Source of the DNA: Bacteroidaceae bacterium
GTDB lineage: Bacteria; Bacteroidota; Bacteroidia; Bacteroidales; Bacteroidaceae
DNA: 11,233 nt
Assembly: GCA_016292545.1 (NCBI GenBank)
Contig: JAEDIG010000078.1
Location: 1-11,233 of the forward strand
Direction: 5' to 3'
Positions within the stretch are counted from its first letter, which is position 1. Every line of letters starts with the position of its first letter. This document shows positions 7,432-11,233 of the stretch, one piece after another. A model generated the notes under the pieces. The model did no database searches. It was not told where the DNA came from and saw only the letters and a program-made list of their open reading frames with translations. The position numbers and the translations under genes are program-made.

Positions 7432-8630
7432 GAGGGCAGGATGCTTATGAGTTGGTCCACTATGTCGCGCGCCACTTCGTTCTTGTTCTTCAGCGGGAAG
7501 GTTGTGCGTCCCTCGCGGCTCACGATGGTAATCTTGTTGGTGTCGTGGCGGAAACCTGCTCCCGCGTCCTGCAGACTGTTGAGCACAATGAAGTCGAGGT
7601 TCTTCTTCTCCAGCTTGCGACATGCGTTTTCCATTTCGTGGCTTGTTTCCAGGGCAAAGCCCACGAGCCGCTGGGCAGACGTCTTCATGCGCCCCATGGC
7701 TTGTGCGATGTCGCGGGTCGGGTTCAGGCGGAGCACCAGGGCATCGCCTTCGCGCTTAATCTTGTCGTCGGCCACCTGGGCGGGCGTGTAGTCGGCCACT
7801 GCTGCACACAGGATGCCCGCGTCGCAGCCGGGAAACAGCTTCATGCAGGCGTCATACATCTGTGCCGCACTTTCCACGTCGGTGCGCCGTATGCCCGGAG
7901 TGGCGGGAAGTGTCTGCTGTACGGGGCCGCACACCAGTTCCACCTGGGCACCGTAGCGGGCACATGTCTGGGCCAGGGCCAGCCCCATCTTGCCGCTGCT
8001 GTAGTTGCCGATGAAGCGCACGGGGTCGAGCTTCTCATAGGTGGGGCCGGCGGTGATGAGAATGGTGCGTCCCTTCAACGGAAGGTTTCCGCAAAGAGCC
8101 TCATCCAGCTGGCGCACAATCTCTTCGGGCTCCTCCATGCGGCCCTTGCCCTCAAGCGTGCTGGCCAGGAATCCTGTGCCTGGCTCCACGATGTGTACGC
8201 CTCTTTGTGCCAGCAGCCGCAGGTTCTCCTGTGTGGCGGGGTGGGCATACATGTCGAGGTCCATGGCGGGTGCCACAAACACGGGTGCCTTCATGCTCAG
8301 ATAGGTGGTGAGCAGCATGTTGTCGGCTATGCCGTGGGCCATCTTGGCCAGCGTATTGGCCGTGGCGGGGGCAATGAGCATGGCATCGGCCCACAGGCCC
8401 AGGTCCACATGGGAATGCCATGTGCCGTCCCTGCGGCTGAAAAATTCGCTCACCACGGGCTTCTGTGTGATGGTGCTCAGGGTGAGCGGGGTGATGAATT
8501 CCTTTCCGGCTTCGGTCATGACCGCCTGCACCTGTGCGCCCTGCTTCACCAGCAGCCGCACAATCATGCATGCCTTGTAGGCGGCGATGCTGCCCGTGAT
8601 GCCGAGCACGATGTTCTTACCTTGCAGCAT
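7428..8630 (-). CDS. coaBC: Bifunctional phosphopantothenoylcysteine decarboxylase / phosphopantothenate-cysteine ligase
   Basis: CoaBC carries out two steps of coenzyme A synthesis: it joins cysteine to 4'-phosphopantothenate using CTP (CoaB) and then decarboxylates the product using FMN (CoaC). The protein has 400 residues. The N-terminal flavoprotein half has GITGSIAAYK (10-19), the catalytic-type His74 in SHVDL, the PATANT motif (88-93) and PAMDLDMY (121-128). The C-terminal synthetase half begins near GRTILITAGPTYEKLDPVRF and has IGNYSSGKMG (N209) and DDKIKRE (K290), matching the E. coli Asn210 and Lys289 positions. Two CoaC positions differ from E. coli: the PxMNxxMW Asn is Asp124, and the flap Cys is replaced (LAST, 155-158, followed by GRM). 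Its start overlaps the exonuclease gene by 14 bases and its stop overlaps the PorD-like gene by 4, so coupled translation is likely. Confidence 0.97.
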   Translation of the reverse strand: MLQGKNIVLGITGSIAAYKACMIVRLLVKQGAQVQAVMTEAGKEFITPLTLSTITQKPVVSEFFSRRDGTWHSHVDLGLWADAMLIAPATANTLAKMAHGIADNMLLTTYLSMKAPVFVAPAMDLDMYAHPATQENLRLLAQRGVHIVEPGTGFLASTLEGKGRMEEPEEIVRQLDEALCGNLPLKGRTILITAGPTYEKLDPVRFIGNYSSGKMGLALAQTCARYGAQVELVCGPVQQTLPATPGIRRTDVESAAQMYDACMKLFPGCDAGILCAAVADYTPAQVADDKIKREGDALVLRLNPTRDIAQAMGRMKTSAQRLVGFALETSHEMENACRKLEKKNLDFIVLNSLQDAGAGFRHDTNKITIVSREGRTTFPLKNKNEVARDIVDQLISILPS

Positions 8631-9387
8631 ATTTCAGTCTTAGTTGTTCGAATACGCGTTTGGTGTTCAGCGGGAAGTCGCTCTGCTGAATCCAGCTGAA
8701 GTAGCCCGGGTCGCGACGCACGAGGTCGCGCACGGGTACGTTGCGATATTTCCCGAAGTTCACAATCTCCAGCCCGTTTTCGTCGTATATCACACGGCCT
8801 GCAAAATCCACGTTGTTGTTGCGGCGCGAATATTCCGAGAGGAAGGCAATGTCGTTCTGCAGCACATCGGGGTATCGGTCGAGCTGGGCCTCCAGCACCT
8901 CGTAGGTGGCCCGGGTGTCGGCCAGGGCGCTGTGGGCGTTTTCCAGGTCCTTTCCGCAGTAGAAGAGGTAGGCTGCCGAAAGGGTCCTGCGTTCCAGCTT
9001 GTGATAGATGTTCTGCACGTCTACCAGCCTGCTCTGCGATAGGTCTATGTCTATGCCGCAGCTCAGGAATTCCTGCACGAGCATGGGCACGTCGAAGTGG
9101 TTGCTGTTGAATCCCGCGATGTCGCATCCCTCAAACACTTCCTTCAGCATGGGGGCCAGCTGGGGGAAGGTGGGGCAGTCCTTCACGTCCTTGTCGTAGA
9201 TGCCATGCACTTGGCTGGCTTCCTCGGGGATGTGTACGCCCGGGTTGATGCGCATGCTGCGTGCCTCTTCGTTTCCGTTGGGCTCCACACGGATGTAGCA
9301 CAGTTCCACAATGTGGTCGTTGGTTGTGTCGATGCCTGTGGTTTCCAGGTCGAAGAATACGATGGGTTTGGTTATATGCAGTTTCAT
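8617..9387 (-). CDS. DnaQ-like DEDDh 3'-5' exonuclease with C-terminal accessory domain
   Basis: The protein has 256 residues. The exonuclease domain (about 1-170) has all five DEDDh residues: D13 and E15 in FFDLETTG, D99 in FNSNHFDVPML, and H152 and D157 in HSALADT. It should be an active two-metal-ion exonuclease acting on DNA or RNA ends. Directly after the domain is QNDIAF (177-182), which resembles the clamp-binding QTSMAF of E. coli DnaQ. Residues about 205-245 hold a second small domain with FGKYRNVPVRDLV and DPGYFSWIQQSDFP, which I remember as common in Bacteroidota DnaQ-like proteins; its role is unknown. The start at 9385-9387 follows the dnaN stop by one base, so it is probably translated by reinitiation. 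It could be a proofreading subunit for the replicase or a separate repair or RNA-turnover exonuclease. Confidence 0.93.
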   Translation of the reverse strand: MKLHITKPIVFFDLETTGIDTTNDHIVELCYIRVEPNGNEEARSMRINPGVHIPEEASQVHGIYDKDVKDCPTFPQLAPMLKEVFEGCDIAGFNSNHFDVPMLVQEFLSCGIDIDLSQSRLVDVQNIYHKLERRTLSAAYLFYCGKDLENAHSALADTRATYEVLEAQLDRYPDVLQNDIAFLSEYSRRNNNVDFAGRVIYDENGLEIVNFGKYRNVPVRDLVRRDPGYFSWIQQSDFPLNTKRVFEQLRLKYAAR

Positions 9388-9388
9388 C

Positions 9389-10531
9389 CTAGTATCCTCC
9401 CATGTTTTCTTCCACCCTCATGGGCATAATGAGCATCAGCAGATCTTCCTTGTCTGCGTTGTCGGTTACGGGGCGGATCACGCCTGGTCTGGAGGAGTCG
9501 CCCAGTTCCAGCTTGATGGAAGGGGTTTCCAGCATGGATGCGATTTCGAGCAGGAACTGTCCGCTGAACCCAATGCTGATGGGGTTGCCGTGGTAGTCGC
9601 AGCAGAGGTGTTCTTCGGCACTGGTGGCGTTGTCATAGTCGTGGCCTGAGATGTGGATATTGCCGTCGCTCAGCTCCAGCCTCACGAGCATACTGCTTTG
9701 GTTGCTGAATGCGCTCACGCGCTTGACTGCGCTGGCAAATGCCTGTCTGTCTACGATCACTTCGTAGGGGTTGCCCACGGGGATTACAGAGTTATAGTTG
9801 GGATAGCGGCCCTCGATGAGGGTGAACCGCAGTTCCATGTCGCCGGACACGATGCGTGCGCGCTCGTTGTCGAACTCCAGCTCCACGGTTGTGTCGTCCT
9901 TGGGGAGGAGGGTCTTGAGCACGGAGCACACCTTCTTGGGCAGCACCAGTCCGCAAACAAGGTCGTTGGTCTTGCCTTTGAGCGTGTTGCGCACCAGACG
10001 GCGGCCGTCGGTTCCGGCAAACACCAGTTCATCGGCTTTGATGTCGAGGTATACGCCTGTCATGACCAGGCGGATTTCATCGTTTCCTGTGGCAAAGAGG
10101 CATCGCGATACGCCGTTGGCCAGTTCGGCCGACGTGAATGTGAGTTTCTTTATCTCTCCGGTCATGTCCACGGGCTCGGGATAGGGGTTGGCATCCTGGG
10201 CCACAATCACGAACGAGCCGCAGCTGTGGCTGCATTTGAGCGAGAAAGTGTCGGTGTTCAGGTCGAAGGTGAGCGGCTGCTCGGGCAGGTCCTTCAGGGG
10301 CTCCATGATGGTTTTGGCGGCCACGCAGAAGCGTGCTTCTCCGTTGGCGGATATGAGCGGCAGCGTGGACGTGAGGTACTTTTCGCTGTCCGAGGCTGTG
10401 ATGATGAGTGTGTCTCCCTTCACCTCCAGGAGGAAGGAGTCTAGGATGGGAATCATGTTTTTGCTTGCCTGCACTTTCGAGGCTGCTGCAAACCGGCTGC
10501 TGATGGCCGAACTAGAAACGGTAAAGTTCAT
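9389..10531 (-). CDS. dnaN: DNA polymerase III beta sliding clamp
   Basis: DnaN forms the ring-shaped dimer that encircles DNA and tethers polymerase III and repair factors. This copy has 380 residues, slightly longer than E. coli's. It opens MNFTVSSSAISSRFAAASKV and has recurring clamp-domain patterns: FLLEVKGDTLIITASDSEKYL in the first domain, NDEIRLVMTGVYLD with FAGTDGRRL in the second, and RFTLIEGRYPNYNSVIP leading into the third. The C-terminus LLMLIMPMRVEENMGGY includes the M-P-M-R block that borders the peptide-binding pocket. The start at 10529-10531 is fixed by the N-terminus; the 5' leader just before it is A/T-only and has no Shine-Dalgarno. It is the first gene of the minus-strand unit, with a good promoter upstream. 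No dnaA or other oriC genes are visible in the window. Confidence 0.98.
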   Translation of the reverse strand: MNFTVSSSAISSRFAAASKVQASKNMIPILDSFLLEVKGDTLIITASDSEKYLTSTLPLISANGEARFCVAAKTIMEPLKDLPEQPLTFDLNTDTFSLKCSHSCGSFVIVAQDANPYPEPVDMTGEIKKLTFTSAELANGVSRCLFATGNDEIRLVMTGVYLDIKADELVFAGTDGRRLVRNTLKGKTNDLVCGLVLPKKVCSVLKTLLPKDDTTVELEFDNERARIVSGDMELRFTLIEGRYPNYNSVIPVGNPYEVIVDRQAFASAVKRVSAFSNQSSMLVRLELSDGNIHISGHDYDNATSAEEHLCCDYHGNPISIGFSGQFLLEIASMLETPSIKLELGDSSRPGVIRPVTDNADKEDLLMLIMPMRVEENMGGY

Positions 10532-10593
10532 ATATATTTATTATTGTATTATTTTCTGTGCGATTACAGTGCCATTATTTTATTTCATGACAA

Positions 10594-10624
10594 CAAAAGT
10601 AGCCAATTTCTGCGATACGGCAAA
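10594..10624 (-). promoter_or_regulatory. Bacteroidetes-type promoter of the dnaN operon
   Basis: On the minus strand TTTG (10621-10624) is followed after 19 bases by TACTTTTG (10594-10601), a perfect match to TAnnTTTG. This is the -33/-7 pattern of the Bacteroidetes housekeeping sigma factor with a normal spacer. Transcription should start about 7 bases further on, near 10587, leaving a leader of roughly 55 bases before dnaN. Confidence 0.75.
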
Positions 10625-10640
10625 AAAAATCGGGCGAAAA

Positions 10641-10672
10641 TCTGGCAGGTTGACAGTTTTTTTATAACTTTG
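10641..10672 (+). promoter_or_regulatory. Bacteroidetes-type promoter of the DUF3127 gene
   Basis: TAACTTTG (10665-10672) is a perfect TAnnTTTG -7 element. A -33 TTTG-like TCTG (10641-10644) stands 20 bases upstream with one mismatch; a TTGACA at 10650-10655 is too close for a standard -35. Expected start of transcription is near 10679, about 24 bases before the ATG at 10703. Confidence 0.65.
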
Positions 10673-10702
10673 TATTCAGATAACATTATCAAACTATATA
10701 AA

Positions 10703-11176
10703 ATGGAATTAACAGGTAAAATCATTGCTGTGCTGCCGGAGCGCAGCGGAGTGTCTCCCCGCACGGGAAACGAATGGAAAATGGCCAGCTATGTGTTGGA
10801 GACAATGGAACAGTATCCGCGCAAGATGGTGTTCGAAATATTTGGAGCCGACCGTATCAGTCAGTTCGCCATCCAGCTGGGCGAAACGATGACCGTTTCG
10901 TTCGACATTGATGCACGCGAATATCAGGGCCGGTGGTTCAACTCCATACGTGCCTGGAAGGTGGACCGCAACATCAATGCGGCTCCTGCTGTTCCCGTGG
11001 GCATGGATGCCTCTGCCATACCGCCCTTTGAGGCTGCTCCCCAGCAGCCTGTTGCTCCCATGCCCACCCAGTCTGCGGCTCCCATGCCCGCCCAGCCTGC
11101 GGCCAACCCCAATGCAGACCTGCTGGCTGGTGCTCCCTTTGCATCGGAAAACACCACCACAGAGCTTCCCTTCTGA
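10703..11176 (+). CDS. DUF3127 family protein, predicted OB-fold with SSB-like C-terminal tip
   Basis: The protein has 157 residues. The N-terminal domain (about 1-90) starts MELTGKIIAVLPERSGVSPRT and contains WKMASYVLET, MVFEIFGADRI, TVSFDIDAREYQGRWFN and IRAWKV. This succession of strands is typical of DUF3127, which is thought to be related to OB-fold single-stranded nucleic acid-binding proteins. Residues about 93-147 are a disordered Pro/Ala/Gln/Met linker with a tandem repeat. The end, TTTELPF, resembles the acidic-then-PF tip of bacterial SSB (DDDIPF), although it is less acidic. Function is not established. I chose ATG at 10703-10705 because the domain starts there and the promoter lies upstream; the frame is open to 10544 but that part lies in the promoter region. 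The gene is divergent from dnaN. Confidence 0.9.
   Translation: MELTGKIIAVLPERSGVSPRTGNEWKMASYVLETMEQYPRKMVFEIFGADRISQFAIQLGETMTVSFDIDAREYQGRWFNSIRAWKVDRNINAAPAVPVGMDASAIPPFEAAPQQPVAPMPTQSAAPMPAQPAANPNADLLAGAPFASENTTTELPF
11054..11101 (+). repeat. Two tandem copies of a 24-base unit in the DUF3127 linker
   Basis: The unit at 11054-11077 is repeated at 11078-11101 with two substitutions. It encodes two copies of an eight-residue Ala-Pro-Met-Pro-x-Gln-x-Ala unit in the linker between the OB-like domain and the C-terminal tip. Because the unit is a multiple of three, copy-number change would only alter linker length. Confidence 0.8.
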
Positions 11177-11188
11177 AAGTATGAGCAC

Positions 11189-11233
11189 GCCCCGAAGGGG
11201 CAACCTGCTACTAGCCCAGGGCAGAATGGAGCG
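11189..11233. repeat. Possible REP-like palindromic element, cut by the window end
   Basis: A perfect 5-bp stem GCCCC / GGGGC with a GAA loop lies at 11189-11201, 12 bases after the DUF3127 stop. It is followed by AGCCCAGGGC (11213-11222) and AGAATGGAGCG to the end. From memory, repeats that combine GCCCCGAAGGGGC with a second GC-rich arm of the CCCAGGG / CCCTGGG type are scattered between genes in Bacteroidota. The expected second arm lies outside the window. There is no T-run, so the first hairpin alone is not a typical terminator. Confidence 0.45.

Noticed and set aside
10650..10655. TTGACA as a sigma-70 -35 box for the DUF3127 gene
   Set aside because: It is only 9 bases from the -7 element, and Bacteroidota promoters use a TTTG-type -33 element about 20 bases away.
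10544..10702. N-terminal extension of the DUF3127 protein
   Set aside because: It covers the divergent promoter region, and the family domain starts at MELTGK.
1..11233. Search for a defence system, CRISPR array, integrase, tRNA or rRNA
   Set aside because: No direct-repeat array, transposase, integrase, toxin-antitoxin pair or RNA gene could be recognised; the DEDDh nuclease and RecN fit housekeeping roles.

Overview
The window looks like chromosomal core sequence from a member of the Bacteroidota (Bacteroidales-like). The evidence is the gene set (DUF4491, DUF3127, a DUF4835/PorD-like protein, a DnaQ-like exonuclease with a lineage-typical C-terminal domain), the near absence of Shine-Dalgarno sequences, and two promoters that fit the Bacteroidetes pattern TTTG / TAnnTTTG. 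Codon third positions look G/C-rich, while the short intergenic leaders are strikingly A/T-rich. Genus cannot be fixed from this sequence.

Layout. Positions 2-295 (+) hold the C-terminal end of a beta-helix enzyme, probably a GH110-type alpha-galactosidase, closed by a strong hairpin terminator at 322-380. From 10531 down to 376 run nine minus-strand genes with gaps of at most 42 bases and several overlaps, so they probably form one long transcription unit. In transcription order they are dnaN (sliding clamp), a DEDDh 3'-5' exonuclease, coaBC (coenzyme A synthesis), a DUF4835/PorD-like secreted protein, recN, a secreted protein with a triad-less trypsin-like domain and TPR-like repeats, tilS (tRNA-Ile lysidine synthetase), a zinc-ribbon membrane protein, and a DUF4491 membrane protein. 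Divergent from dnaN, at 10703-11176 (+), is a DUF3127 OB-fold-like protein whose C-terminus resembles the SSB tip. The window ends inside what may be a REP-like palindromic element.

How the genes fit together. Clamp, exonuclease, RecN and the SSB-tailed DUF3127 protein form a DNA replication and repair theme around the dnaN promoter region. CoaBC and TilS are essential housekeeping enzymes. The PorD-like, pseudo-protease, zinc-ribbon and DUF4491 proteins are envelope or export proteins of largely unknown role.

I see no mobile element ORF, CRISPR array, tRNA, rRNA or recognisable defence system, and no gene-free stretch over 300 bases; the longest is the 171-base dnaN/DUF3127 divergent promoter region. 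The most interesting points are a probable clamp-binding hexapeptide in the exonuclease encoded one base after dnaN, a trypsin-like domain in which all three catalytic positions appear replaced, and the SSB-like tail of the DUF3127 protein.
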